Part shown: one piece after another, positions 17,436 to 26,625 of the stretch | How the letters are laid out: the number at the start of each line of letters is the position of its first letter | How positions within the stretch are numbered: position 1 is the first letter of the stretch | Assembly (NCBI GenBank): GCA_009676745.1 | Contig: CP046062.1 | Coordinates: 498,501 to 562,500, forward strand | Source: Leuconostoc mesenteroides subsp. mesenteroides | Lineage (GTDB): Bacteria > Bacillota > Bacilli > Lactobacillales > Lactobacillaceae | Length of the DNA stretch: 64,000 nucleotides | Direction of reading: 5' to 3' | Notes under the pieces: model-generated | What the model was told of the DNA's origin: nothing | What the model saw: only the letters and a program-made list of their open reading frames with translations | Database searches by the model: none | Translations under genes and position numbers: made by a program

Positions 17436-18683
17436 TTATTTAACTTTTCCCAAGAAATATTTTTTCTTACCACGACGAACCAATACAAATTTACCATCGT
17501 AATGCTTTGTTGGATCAATTTCGAAGTCAACATCCGTTATTTTTTCACCACTAATGGTAATCGCTCCATTTGTAACATCTTCACGCGCTTGACGCTTAGA
17601 TTTCTCAACTTCTCCGTCAACTAAGAAATCAACAATGTTTTTCTTTTCAGATGTAATGTCAAAGCTTGGTACACCACCAAATGCATCAGCAATATCTGCT
17701 GCAGATAAATTAGCAACATCGCCACTAAATAATGCTGCTGATAGCTTCTCAGCATCAGCAACAGCCTGTTCGCCATGAACAAATTTCGTTACTTCTTGTG
17801 CCAAGCGCTTTTGTGCTACACGACCTCCAGGATTATTTTTAGCTTCTTGTTCGAGGTTATTAATCTCATCAACACCCAAAAATGTAAAGTATTTCAAATA
17901 CTTTACTACATCTTCGTCACTTTGGTTATACCAGAATTGGTAGAAAGTATATGGTGAGGTTTTTTCAGGATTCAACCAAATGGCATTCCCTTCCGACTTA
18001 CCAAACTTTTTACCTGATGAGTCAGTCATCAAAGGAATTGTTAAACCAAAAGCTGTCGCGTTACTTCCTTCAATTGAGTGAATTAAATCAATGCCAGAAG
18101 TAATGTTTCCCCATTGATCCGAACCACCAATTTGCAATCGTACATTATGACGACGCCATAGTTCATGGTAATCAATACCTTGCAAAATCTGGTAGGTAAA
18201 CTCTGTAAACGAAATACCTGTTTCTAAACGTGAAGCGACAACGTCCTTTTTCAGCATCACATTGATAGAGAACAACTTTCCATAATCGCGTAAAAAGTCT
18301 GTCAATGTTAATTTGCCAAGCCAGTCATTATTATTAACAATAGCAGTTTTTTCATCGCCAAATAGCTTGGTTACTTGCTCAGTAATCCCTTTTTCATTTT
18401 GACGTAACTGTTCTGGTGAAAGTAATTGGCGTTCTGTAGTTGGACGTGGATCACCGATAGCACCAGTTGCACCGCCAATAATAATAACAGCTTTTCCGCC
18501 AGCATTTTGAAAACGTTTTAACACCATAAATGGAATCAAGTGCCCTAAATGTAATGAATCAGCTGTTGGGTCGGTACCCACATAGGCCCCAACTTCTCCT
18601 GATGCCATTGCTTCAATTAATCCTGCTTCATCTGTCACTTGGTTCAGCGCACCGCGCCATTTCAAATCTTCAATAAAATTCAT
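17436..18683 (-). CDS. tyrS: Tyrosyl-tRNA synthetase
   Basis: About 415 residues. It charges tRNA-Tyr. The class I signatures are HLGHL (in DSLHLGHLIPF, ~43-53) and KFGKSEG (~230); an S4-like RNA-binding domain forms the C-terminus. The second ATG (18681-18683) is used because AAAGGAG overlaps the region just before it; the first ATG is too close to that site. Controlled by the T-box at 18705-18915. Confidence 0.97.
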   Translation of the reverse strand: MNFIEDLKWRGALNQVTDEAGLIEAMASGEVGAYVGTDPTADSLHLGHLIPFMVLKRFQNAGGKAVIIIGGATGAIGDPRPTTERQLLSPEQLRQNEKGITEQVTKLFGDEKTAIVNNNDWLGKLTLTDFLRDYGKLFSINVMLKKDVVASRLETGISFTEFTYQILQGIDYHELWRRHNVRLQIGGSDQWGNITSGIDLIHSIEGSNATAFGLTIPLMTDSSGKKFGKSEGNAIWLNPEKTSPYTFYQFWYNQSDEDVVKYLKYFTFLGVDEINNLEQEAKNNPGGRVAQKRLAQEVTKFVHGEQAVADAEKLSAALFSGDVANLSAADIADAFGGVPSFDITSEKKNIVDFLVDGEVEKSKRQAREDVTNGAITISGEKITDVDFEIDPTKHYDGKFVLVRRGKKKYFLGKVK

Positions 18684-18704
18684 TGCCATCTCCTTTAATT
18701 ACAG

Positions 18705-18915
18705 AAAAAATCGTCCTAATCTTAATAGACTAGGACGATTTTCACCGTGGTACCACCTAAATTGTAAGTCATCGGACCTACCACTTAATATGCCTTATCG
18801 CGGCAGACGTCATTGATTTGCACACTGTGTAACTCAATAATATCCACGGATTAGCTCACAGCAACCGCTAACTCTCTTTGACGCGTATGATATTATCTTT
18901 ATCAGTGTAATGAAT
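18705..18915 (-). promoter_or_regulatory. tRNA-Tyr T-box riboswitch of tyrS
   Basis: On the minus strand AGGTGGTACCACGG (18745-18758) is the conserved T-box sequence that pairs with the uncharged tRNA end. A terminator (18711-18738, TCGTCCTA / TAGGACGA plus T's) follows it. In stem I, ACACTG and CAGTGT close an internal loop whose 3' side carries TAC (18829-18831), a tyrosine specifier codon. AGAGAG lies in the upper stem. Uncharged tRNA-Tyr should stabilise the antiterminator and switch on tyrS and probably the dehydrogenase behind it. Confidence 0.93.
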
Positions 18916-18921
18916 GTTTTT

Positions 18922-18927
18922 ATTATA
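18922..18927 (-). promoter_or_regulatory. tyrS promoter, extended -10
   Basis: TGGTATAAT on the minus strand gives an extended -10 (TGnTATAAT). The -35 region is T-rich and weak. Transcription would start close to 18915, at the beginning of T-box stem I. Confidence 0.65.
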
Positions 18928-18973
18928 CCAGAATATTGAATAAAAAAGGACATTTTAATTTTACAAGAAAACG

Positions 18974-19003
18974 ATCAGAATGTTTCATGTGAAACATTCT
19001 GAT
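18974..19003. repeat. Perfect 14-bp inverted repeat containing a parS-like core
   Basis: ATCAGAATGTTTCA and TGAAACATTCTGAT flank a central TG. The core TGTTTCATGTGAAACA (18981-18996) differs by one base from the ParB site TGTTTCACGTGAAACA. It lies between the divergent tyrS and padR promoters and has no T tract, so it is not an obvious terminator. It could be a weak parS or an operator. Confidence 0.5.
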
Positions 19004-19013
19004 AATAGCCTAT

Positions 19014-19053
19014 AACATATTACTTTGACAGCCACAGTAATATGTTATATTAT
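19014..19053 (+). promoter_or_regulatory. padR2 promoter with embedded operator
   Basis: TTGACA (19025-19030), 17-bp spacer, TATTAT (19048-19053). The -35 lies between the arms of a perfect 11-bp inverted repeat, AACATATTACT (19014-19024) and AGTAATATGTT (19036-19046). A regulator bound here would block RNA polymerase; PadR encoded by the next gene is the obvious candidate. Confidence 0.75.
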
Positions 19054-19076
19054 GTAGTTGTAAGAGGTACCTGCAT

Positions 19077-19427
19077 ATGGATATATCAAAAGATCTCATT
19101 CGTGGTCATACGGACACTATTATTTTAAATATTCTTAATCAAGGTGATTCTTATGGATACCAAGTTTCAAAATCCATTCGTCAATTATCCGGTAAGCAAT
19201 ATGAACTGAACGAAGCAACACTATATACTGCATTTAGGCGCTTGGAAAAGGTCGGAGACATCCGTAGTTACTGGGGCGATCAAACCCAGGGGGCTAGACG
19301 AAAATACTACACCCTTACTGATCAAGGCCAGCAACATTTCAAATCAGCAGAACAAGAATGGCATTTCGCCAAAGATATCATTAGCCATTTAATTAGCGGA
19401 AGGGTAAAAGATTATGATGAGTGTTGA
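19077..19427 (+). CDS. PadR-family transcriptional regulator
   Basis: 116 residues. Winged-helix PadR protein: GDSYGYQVSKSIRQLSG, then NEATLYTAFRRLEKVG (recognition helix), then ARRKYYTLTDQGQQHF (wing). First gene of an operon with a HAAS-DUF4097 protein, whose ATG overlaps its end, and a PspC protein. It probably represses itself through the inverted repeat at 19014-19046. Confidence 0.92.
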   Translation: MDISKDLIRGHTDTIILNILNQGDSYGYQVSKSIRQLSGKQYELNEATLYTAFRRLEKVGDIRSYWGDQTQGARRKYYTLTDQGQQHFKSAEQEWHFAKDIISHLISGRVKDYDEC

Positions 19428-20748
19428 AATGGAAATTAGAACCCGTTTGGATGTTATTTTTTCTAAATATATGCCAAACGCACAATTAACGGAATTTAAA
19501 GAAGAACTTGTAGCCGATTTATTAGAAGCTTATCAAGATTTTTCCAAAACTGATCGATCCCATAATGAAGCTTTGGACGATGCTTTTGAGCAATTAGGTG
19601 ACATTGATAACTTGTTAAAGGACTTAAGTGAAGCCAGTACCAAAAAGGAAACAGACAACGAATCTGAACCCAAACGACCTTACGTGGATATTTCAAATAA
19701 AGGCGTGCATATTGGAAATTTACACATCAACAAACAAGGCGTAGCGCTTGGTGATGATATCATACTTGATGGCAAAAATAATAAACTTCAATTTGGTGAC
19801 TGGCTACACGTTGACCGCGCCGGTGCTCGGGTGGGTGACAAATACTACCAATTTGAAAACAATGTTAATTCTGGCATCAATGATGATTTTGAAAATAAAG
19901 ATTTCAAGGAACCTACCTGGGCTAAAGCACATCACCAATTGACAGTGCCAACCAGTATCAAAGATTTTGTAATCAATTACAGCGAAGCTGCGATTCACTT
20001 CTATACAAATGATAAAATCGATCTCATCACTATTGATGAATATTTTAGTCGTGATAATAGACGTTATTTTGCCACTATTTCAGAAAATGATGATAAAATT
20101 GTAATTAATCAGGGCGAACATCCTATAATTTTCCACGTCCGCACTTCTGTGAACATAGGAATTCCGAGTTCATTCATCACTGGGAAGATAGAGGTACGAA
20201 ACCAAGCGGGTAGTTTATATGCGCAAGACTTAGTTACCGAAAAATTTAACGTTCAAATTAACGCTGGAAGTTTCAAAGTCAAAAATATGAACACCAATAT
20301 TGCAGATTGGCAGCTTACGTCCGGATCAATAAAGGCATCACATATCAAGGCTGAACAAGTTAAGATACACGCTAAATTAGGAACTGTTAATATCAGTAAT
20401 GCAACTGTTGATTATGCCAAAGTTAACGCTGACCTGGGCTCTGTGCTTATAGATAATCTTGTTGGTGGCGGAGAATTCACAATAAATTCAGGTTCACTTC
20501 GTTTGAGAATTGACCAACTAACAAACGATTTGAAACTAAACTCAAATTCTGGTACCATTCGCCTAACAGCTCCGGCTGATCAAGACTTCAATTTTGAACT
20601 AGCCACTAAGTCAGGGGCAATTGATTTGGATCGCAATGATATTCATTATCATAAAAGCTTCGATGGTTATAAAAGTGGATTTGTTGGTGCTAACCCTGAA
20701 TTTACAATCGATGCACAAGCCGCTATGGGTTCTATAAAAATATACTAG
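19414..20748 (+). CDS. HAAS-DUF4097 fusion protein, LiaX-like
   Basis: 444 residues. Residues ~1-75 are a helical HAAS-type domain (FKEELVADLLEAYQDF, DDAFEQLGDIDNLL); a charged linker follows, and residues ~90-440 are DUF4097-like beta repeats (NAGSFKVKNMN, NSGSLRLRIDQ, KSGAIDLDRND). No membrane helix or signal peptide is seen. The order DUF4097 protein then PspC protein resembles liaX-liaY of enterococci, which sense envelope damage and antimicrobial peptides; there the control is by LiaFSR, here PadR. The start overlaps padR by 14 nt. The parallel operon at 1098-3004 has the domains on separate proteins. Confidence 0.8.
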   Translation: MMSVEMEIRTRLDVIFSKYMPNAQLTEFKEELVADLLEAYQDFSKTDRSHNEALDDAFEQLGDIDNLLKDLSEASTKKETDNESEPKRPYVDISNKGVHIGNLHINKQGVALGDDIILDGKNNKLQFGDWLHVDRAGARVGDKYYQFENNVNSGINDDFENKDFKEPTWAKAHHQLTVPTSIKDFVINYSEAAIHFYTNDKIDLITIDEYFSRDNRRYFATISENDDKIVINQGEHPIIFHVRTSVNIGIPSSFITGKIEVRNQAGSLYAQDLVTEKFNVQINAGSFKVKNMNTNIADWQLTSGSIKASHIKAEQVKIHAKLGTVNISNATVDYAKVNADLGSVLIDNLVGGGEFTINSGSLRLRIDQLTNDLKLNSNSGTIRLTAPADQDFNFELATKSGAIDLDRNDIHYHKSFDGYKSGFVGANPEFTIDAQAAMGSIKIY

Positions 20749-20809
20749 TCCTAGTACCTATATTTGGTTTTTAAGACTAAATCGGCAATTATTACATGGA
20801 GGAATAACA

Positions 20810-21073
20810 ATGACAAAACATAAAAAATTAACTCGCTCACGTGATAACCGCGTTATCGCTGGTGTGCTTGGCGGGATTGCTAACTATTTTAATTGGGATG
20901 CTACGTTAGTTCGAATTATTTTCGTGGTATTAGGTTTTCTACCCGTTTTGCCTGGAATTTTAGTTTATATCATCGCTTGGGTGTTGATTCCTGATGAACC
21001 ACGTCAAACACATTATTATTCAGACGGTTTCAGAAAAGATGTCACACCTGATGACTACGATGATCGCCCTTAA
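20810..21073 (+). CDS. PspC-domain membrane protein, LiaY-like
   Basis: 87 residues. RSRDNRVIAGVLGGIANYFNWD at the start and one long hydrophobic helix (VRIIFVVLGFLPVLPGILVYIIAWVLIP region) are the PspC domain. PspC proteins take part in membrane-stress responses. GGAGG precedes the ATG. It is the last gene of the PadR operon, 61 nt after the fusion protein, with a terminator following at 21091-21131. Confidence 0.9.
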   Translation: MTKHKKLTRSRDNRVIAGVLGGIANYFNWDATLVRIIFVVLGFLPVLPGILVYIIAWVLIPDEPRQTHYYSDGFRKDVTPDDYDDRP

Positions 21074-21090
21074 TTAAAACATTTATCTCA

Positions 21091-21131
21091 AATAGACCTT
21101 GTGGATTTTTTTCATATCCACAAGGTCTATT
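21091..21131. terminator. Bidirectional terminator
   Basis: AATAGACCTTGTGGAT / ATCCACAAGGTCTATT, a 16-bp stem with a T-rich loop, between the convergent pspC and esterase genes. Both flanks can supply T's. Confidence 0.85.
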
Positions 21132-21155
21132 TACTTGCTTGATAAAAACGCATTG

Positions 21156-22049
21156 TTAGTTAGTATTTCGTCTGATAAACGCCAATTTTTTTGCATGAAT
21201 ATCATCCGTGTTGAAATCATGTGGTCCATGATGTGCATCATCAACTAATATCATCTCAGCTTGTTTACCCACTTTTTGATAATACCTTTCAGCCAGTGAA
21301 ACACTCTGCAAATAGGGTACTACATCATCCTTAGTCCCAGCAAATAATAACAAAGGCGGCATATTCTTTGAAAAATAAGTTGCTGGATTCGCTTGTGCAA
21401 CCTTACTTGGCATCTGATCCGGCCGCTTGGTTCCTAACATTATTCCTTCAAATGACTGTGCCTCACCAGTTTCGTTGAACTGTGGTTTTATATTGAGTTC
21501 GGCAAATTGTTTAGCAAAATCGTCAACTTTGTAAGGACCATACATCCCAATCACACAACTGATTTTTGGAAAAAATGTGTGTTCCGCTACATCTTTGAGT
21601 CTGCCCAATAATAAATGCTCAGATATTGTTGCTGCCGTTAAAACAGCTAGCTGGGCCCCGCTAGATTCCCCAATCAATATAATGTTGTTCTTATCAAAGC
21701 CATACTGCTCTGAATTCTTTATCAGAAAAGTTATTACTGCACGAATCTCAGCGATTTGAACAGGGAAAGTTTCTTCACCTAACTGATTGAGTGAATAATC
21801 TGGACTGACCACTGCAAAACCATCATTTAAGAACCGTAAACTGGGATTAAGTTTATATGAGGATTTTTGTCCTCGAAGCATACCTCCACCGTATATATCC
21901 ACAATAACTGGATAATTTCTCCCCATTTTAGGTAAATAAAGGTCAAGCTGATTACGCTTTCCAACCGAATAGCTAAGATTATGAAAAACTTTAGCGTTTT
22001 TTGGTATATTTGCTGGAACATATTTATATGTTTTATCTTTGAATAACAT
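21156..22049 (-). CDS. Alpha/beta hydrolase (esterase, BD-FAE/HSL-like)
   Basis: 297 residues. The oxyanion region DIYGGGMLRGQ, the nucleophile elbow GESSGAQLA and the C-terminal His in DDAHHGPHDF show an intracellular carboxylesterase-type hydrolase. Substrate unknown. The start is taken at ATG 22047-22049. A strong promoter (TTGACG, 16 bp, TATAAT) ends only 6 nt before this ATG, which suggests leaderless translation; no ribosome binding site is present. Confidence 0.82.
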   Translation of the reverse strand: MLFKDKTYKYVPANIPKNAKVFHNLSYSVGKRNQLDLYLPKMGRNYPVIVDIYGGGMLRGQKSSYKLNPSLRFLNDGFAVVSPDYSLNQLGEETFPVQIAEIRAVITFLIKNSEQYGFDKNNIILIGESSGAQLAVLTAATISEHLLLGRLKDVAEHTFFPKISCVIGMYGPYKVDDFAKQFAELNIKPQFNETGEAQSFEGIMLGTKRPDQMPSKVAQANPATYFSKNMPPLLLFAGTKDDVVPYLQSVSLAERYYQKVGKQAEMILVDDAHHGPHDFNTDDIHAKKLAFIRRNTN

Positions 22050-22177
22050 ACTTTCATTATAAAACAATTAATGTGTTCGTCAAATTGTAACAATAATATT
22101 AAAACGGATACCAATTTTACCACTACCTGCTTATAATAAGTTAAAATGGTTTAAATATAACAATTGGAGAACGTTGT

Positions 22178-23632
22178 ATGCTTAAAAATTCTATACAACT
22201 TACAGATAACAAGCTACGTGACATACTATTTGCTGGTCGTTTCGGCATTGAAATAGAAGAACACCGTGTGCAATCAGGAAGCAAAAGCCTATCTCAACAT
22301 CCACACTCTCGTAATTTAGGCAATCGACAATATCAACCCTACTTCCAGACTGATTTCTCTGAAAGCCAAGAGGAACTGGTCACCGGCACTAAACACTCTT
22401 CAAAAGATGCCTTAATGCACTTGCACGAACTCCAGACTATTTTGGCATCTGAATTAGCTGAGGATGAAATCATTTGGCCACTTTCGATGCCCCCACATTT
22501 GTCTGCCAACGATATTGATTATTTGCTTAATCATTTTGAACGATCTTGGTATCAAGAATATCGAGATGTTTTAGTCAAGCGTTATGGGCCTTTCAAGCAT
22601 ATTATGGCAGGAATTCATGTTAATTTTTCACCAAGTGACAACTTGGTTTGGTGGTTTGGTTCTCAAAAACAAATCAATTCTTATCCTGCTGCTAAAAATG
22701 AGTTATACTTTCAAATCGCCCAACAGATAGCTAGTTATAGGTGGCTACTGACCTATCTTTTTGGTGCAAGTCCCGTTTCTGAAAATTCAACAGATAATTT
22801 ACCAACCGATTTCAAAGATATGCAGCCGGTTCGTTCTTGGCGTGCCAGTAATTTTGGTTTTGCAAATCATAGTGATATTGAAGTTGACTATACTAGCTTT
22901 GAAACACATATTCAACAAATTCAACATTATGTCGATACTGGCCAGTTCTATGATAAAAGTGAGTTTTATGGTCCAGTACGTTTAAAGGCTCCAGGAAGTT
23001 TAACTGATATGGTACAACGTGGCGCCTCATACCTAGAGTTCAGGATGTTTGACACCAATCCCTTCACACTAGATGGGATTTCACAAGATGCGCTAAGTTT
23101 TCTTCATTTGTTAATCATCGATGCCATCATTAATCCACAGCAATGGTCAGATGACGACCTAAAAAATGCGCAGTCTCTAAATCATACGGTAGCTTTACAG
23201 CATCCAACTGATCATCTCATCCCATCACTTACCACTTCCGCTAAACACTTGATTCAACGCTTGGATAATATTATTAGTCTGTCCCCCGCTGAATTACAGA
23301 AAGATTTCCTTAGTGCTCTCACATTCGCTAAAAATGCCCTTGCTGATCCATCGAAAACGATTGGGGCCCAGTTATTAAGCTTCATTAGTAATGATTCTCT
23401 GGAAGCATTTGCTTTGAAACGCGGACAACAGATTTTGTCAGAACGCAAGTCTAGTAATGATAGGTTTATTTTTGTCCCTCAGCATTTAAAACAAACTTAT
23501 ATTCAGGCGCATAAATTAGGATTTAAAACATTAATGCGCAAAGATAATTATCTACAAATAAGCCGAAATGGCCGTGTCTGGACGTTCACAAAAAATACTG
23601 ACTTGACTAAATACGTCAAAATAAAAAAGTAA
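22178..23632 (+). CDS. gshA: Glutamate-cysteine ligase
   Basis: 484 residues. It joins glutamate and cysteine, the first step of glutathione synthesis. GRFGIEIEEHRV at ~20-31 is the conserved glutamate-binding start, and DMVQRGASYLEFRMFDTNPF (~274-293) is the central motif of the monofunctional GshA type. It lacks the ATP-grasp half of bifunctional GshF, so a separate gshB or only gamma-glutamylcysteine production is possible. GGAG precedes the ATG. A glutathione peroxidase lies at 54176. Confidence 0.88.
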   Translation: MLKNSIQLTDNKLRDILFAGRFGIEIEEHRVQSGSKSLSQHPHSRNLGNRQYQPYFQTDFSESQEELVTGTKHSSKDALMHLHELQTILASELAEDEIIWPLSMPPHLSANDIDYLLNHFERSWYQEYRDVLVKRYGPFKHIMAGIHVNFSPSDNLVWWFGSQKQINSYPAAKNELYFQIAQQIASYRWLLTYLFGASPVSENSTDNLPTDFKDMQPVRSWRASNFGFANHSDIEVDYTSFETHIQQIQHYVDTGQFYDKSEFYGPVRLKAPGSLTDMVQRGASYLEFRMFDTNPFTLDGISQDALSFLHLLIIDAIINPQQWSDDDLKNAQSLNHTVALQHPTDHLIPSLTTSAKHLIQRLDNIISLSPAELQKDFLSALTFAKNALADPSKTIGAQLLSFISNDSLEAFALKRGQQILSERKSSNDRFIFVPQHLKQTYIQAHKLGFKTLMRKDNYLQISRNGRVWTFTKNTDLTKYVKIKK

Positions 23633-23660
23633 TGATACGAACTGTATCATTACTTTTTTT
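23622..23660. terminator. Bidirectional terminator between gshA and the ABC permease
   Basis: AAAAGTAATGATAC / GTATCATTACTTTT with a short loop and T's on both sides; it begins in the last codons of gshA. Confidence 0.85.
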
Positions 23661-23668
23661 ATTAGTTA

Positions 23669-24850
23669 CTATCTCAAAATATCAATCAAGTTTTTGTTAC
23701 TTGCTGTTTTTGCTGGTAAAATACCAAACACTAGACCAACAACTGTTGACGTGCCGAAGGCCAATAAGAATGTTGATAATGAAACACTAGCTTTAAATGG
23801 TAGGAAAGCAGAAATTCCCATCGCTATCCCTAACCCTGCGAGATAGCCAATCATCCCGCCACTAAGTGTTAACATAACTGCTTCAATCAAAAACTGCCAT
23901 AAAATTTGTTTTTGAGATGCTCCCACAGCCATCCGAATACCAATTTCTTGAGTTCGCTCGCTGACTGCAATATACATCATGTTCATGACCCCAATACCGG
24001 CAATAAATAGCGAAATACTTGCGACAGCAACAATGAAGTAAGTAATCCCCTTAATGACTGCTGTTATCCCTTTCAGCATAGCTGCTGTATCAAAGAACTC
24101 ATAAGATCCAGAATCATGTTGTGAACCATTTTTATTAAGCTGATCTTTAATATCAGTTGTTGCTTTAGATATATTTGTTCCAGGCACAAAAGTTAACTTT
24201 AACGTATTCGCATTAACTGTTGCGTTACTGTTCTCAAAAACGTGTCGTGGCACAACAATGTCGTAATTGTAAAATTCACCCTTTACCGCATTGTTCTCAA
24301 TAATACCAACAATTGTATACATTGTGCCATTAATTTCAATTCCTGAATTCAACGCATTTTGGTTAGTTCGATAGCCTTTCTTAGCAATCGATTGACTAAC
24401 CATTGCAACTGGGTTATCCATGGCAATATCCGTTGCTTTAAGACCTTGACCAGTAATTATTACACTATCATTTGCTGTTGTTGCTAAGTATACGGATGCT
24501 GTTAAGCTCTTTCCATTAATACTTCCCTCACTAGATAAGATGCCATGATCATCAGACTGTACTGTCACTTTACTGACTTTGTTATTAGCACGAATACGGG
24601 CTAAATCATCATTATTAAATCCAGAAACTTTAGCATCATTACTTGGTGAAAAAGTAATTTCTGTCGACTGTTGTCCACTACTATCGGCCTGCAAATTTTT
24701 CAGCATTTCAATTCGTGCACCATCACCAAGAGATAGGATGGTAATCACCGAGGCAATACCAATAATAATACCAATCATAGTTAGAATACTGCGTCGTTTA
24801 TTTGAAACTAATGACCTGAATGAACTGACAATTAACTCACGAACCTGCAT
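23669..24850 (-). CDS. MacB-type ABC transporter permease
   Basis: 393 residues. One N-terminal transmembrane helix (SILTMIGIIIGIASVITILS), a large extracytoplasmic MacB periplasmic-core domain, and three C-terminal helices ending in FtsX-like regions (GIRMAVGASQKQILWQFLIEA). It works with the adjacent ATPase and adaptor as an exporter of antimicrobials or envelope substrates. ATG 24848-24850 overlaps the ATPase end; GGAGG lies before it. Confidence 0.92.
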   Translation of the reverse strand: MQVRELIVSSFRSLVSNKRRSILTMIGIIIGIASVITILSLGDGARIEMLKNLQADSSGQQSTEITFSPSNDAKVSGFNNDDLARIRANNKVSKVTVQSDDHGILSSEGSINGKSLTASVYLATTANDSVIITGQGLKATDIAMDNPVAMVSQSIAKKGYRTNQNALNSGIEINGTMYTIVGIIENNAVKGEFYNYDIVVPRHVFENSNATVNANTLKLTFVPGTNISKATTDIKDQLNKNGSQHDSGSYEFFDTAAMLKGITAVIKGITYFIVAVASISLFIAGIGVMNMMYIAVSERTQEIGIRMAVGASQKQILWQFLIEAVMLTLSGGMIGYLAGLGIAMGISAFLPFKASVSLSTFLLAFGTSTVVGLVFGILPAKTASNKNLIDILR

Positions 24851-25526
24851 GTTGCACCTCCATGTCACTTTGTAAGCGACCGTCTAAAATTCTAATCAGA
24901 CGATTTGTTTGGCGTGCCACGTTTTCATCGTGTGTCACCATAATGATTGTTGTCCCAGTACGATTTAGCTCTTCAAAAAGTGCTAGTATTTCTCTAGATG
25001 TCGCTGAATCTAATGCCCCTGTAGGTTCATCTGCCACTAAAAAGTTAGGGCGTGTGACAATTGCTCGAGCAATCGCAACACGTTGCTGTTGCCCGCCCGA
25101 TAAATTTTTAGGTAGTTTGTCATAACTACCAGGCAATCCCACTTGCGCCAACACATCATTTACACGAGCAATAATATCACGTCGCTTCAAACCAGCATAT
25201 AATAATGGCAACCCGACATTTTCGCCGACACTTTGGTTCCTAATTAGTTTGAAATTTTGGAAAATAAAACCAACTGATTGATTACGCAATCGCGCATGAT
25301 CACGTCTATTCAAATCGTTAACTACAGTATCATTGAAATTATATTGTCCATCAAAATTATTATCTAAAAAACCAATAATGTTAATCAATGTTGATTTTCC
25401 TGAACCGGAAGGTCCCATAATAGCCACAAATTCACCAGCATCAATATTTAACGAAATTTCATGTAAAGCCTTATAATTCTCGTTTCCCTGTTGATAACTT
25501 TTGCTGACTGAAACTAAGTTAATCAT
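24837..25526 (-). CDS. ABC transporter ATP-binding protein (MacB/LolD type)
   Basis: 229 residues. Walker A GPSGSGKST, signature LSGGQQQR, Walker B FLVADEPTGALD and H-loop MVTHD are all intact. MacB-like group that powers tripartite-like exporters. The ATG overlaps the adaptor stop by 8 nt; the three genes form one translational unit. Confidence 0.95.
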   Translation of the reverse strand: MINLVSVSKSYQQGNENYKALHEISLNIDAGEFVAIMGPSGSGKSTLINIIGFLDNNFDGQYNFNDTVVNDLNRRDHARLRNQSVGFIFQNFKLIRNQSVGENVGLPLLYAGLKRRDIIARVNDVLAQVGLPGSYDKLPKNLSGGQQQRVAIARAIVTRPNFLVADEPTGALDSATSREILALFEELNRTGTTIIMVTHDENVARQTNRLIRILDGRLQSDMEVQHAGS

Positions 25527-26559
25527 CAACAACCTCTCCGTTTGTCAACTTTGCATCCGGATTAGTAACCAATTTTTCCCCCTTACTAATCCCTGAGTTA
25601 ACAATGTACGCGTCCCCATTTTGCGTTAAGTCTGCTTGAGCTCGACTAGCCTTACCATCAATAACCTTGTAGATACTGCCTTTATATACCGCTGATTTTG
25701 GAATTTTCAACTCTGACTGTGGCACCTTTACTTTAACGCTCTGACCATACAAAAAGTCATTATTGACGCTGGCAGAGAAAGGATAGTATGTTGTTCCTTT
25801 GCCCTGATTCGATGGGATTTGTTCAATTTTTGTAATCTTAGTACTTTGTTTTGGCGAGCCATCAATACCGCTCACTGTAACAGTGTCCCCAGCATGTACT
25901 TTGCTGTAATCATACTCTGACACATTAGCCTGCAAAACTTTTTGACTTGAATTCATTGTAATGGCTGGTATACCATCTTTTGTATCATTACTTACTGAAA
26001 CAACTCCGTCAAAAGGTGCTTTCAACGACACACTTAATTTACCTTGTAATTCTACCAGCTTTCTTTGGGCATCTTGCAAATCACCATTTGCATCAGTTAA
26101 TGCTTGTTGCGCTTGTGTAACCGTATCCTTTAGCGAAATTTTAGTATCCGCATCTGCTTGGTTGTAACTTTGTTGCGCATTTTTCAGAGTAGCCGATGCG
26201 CTGTTAACTGCGCGATTGGCTTTATTTACAACATCTTGTTGTGAACTAATAGACTCTTGCACATCTGTAGCGGTTACGGTAAGTAAAATATCACCACTTT
26301 TAACAGACTGCCCATCTTTCACATTAAGCTGTTGCAATTTTCCAGTTGGTGAGTTCAAAGATTGTGTTTTTTCGGCAACCACTTTTCCTGACATTGTAAG
26401 TGGTAAGGCGCTGGTTACTTTATACACTTGATATTTGTTTTTAGCAGTTGTTGTTGGATTTACCAATGTATGATAAGCTTGCACACCAGTGGCAGTTAAA
26501 ATACCAAGTGCAGCAACACTTCCAGCAACAGTTACTATAATTTTTGTCTTGCGTTTCAT
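25519..26559 (-). CDS. HlyD-type membrane fusion / adaptor protein
   Basis: 346 residues. An N-terminal membrane anchor (ITVAGSVAALGILTATGV region), two lipoyl half-motifs (SGKVVAEKTQSLNSPTGKL and KAPFDGVVSVS) around a coiled coil (~105-170), then a beta-barrel. It links the MacB-like permease to the extracellular side. It is first of the three-gene exporter cassette and follows a small membrane protein gene by 66 nt. Confidence 0.9.
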   Translation of the reverse strand: MKRKTKIIVTVAGSVAALGILTATGVQAYHTLVNPTTTAKNKYQVYKVTSALPLTMSGKVVAEKTQSLNSPTGKLQQLNVKDGQSVKSGDILLTVTATDVQESISSQQDVVNKANRAVNSASATLKNAQQSYNQADADTKISLKDTVTQAQQALTDANGDLQDAQRKLVELQGKLSVSLKAPFDGVVSVSNDTKDGIPAITMNSSQKVLQANVSEYDYSKVHAGDTVTVSGIDGSPKQSTKITKIEQIPSNQGKGTTYYPFSASVNNDFLYGQSVKVKVPQSELKIPKSAVYKGSIYKVIDGKASRAQADLTQNGDAYIVNSGISKGEKLVTNPDAKLTNGEVVDD

Positions 26560-26625
26560 ATACTTCCCCTATATCACACATTAATGATTATTCAGAATTC
26601 TTTACGCTGCGTTAACTACAACAGG

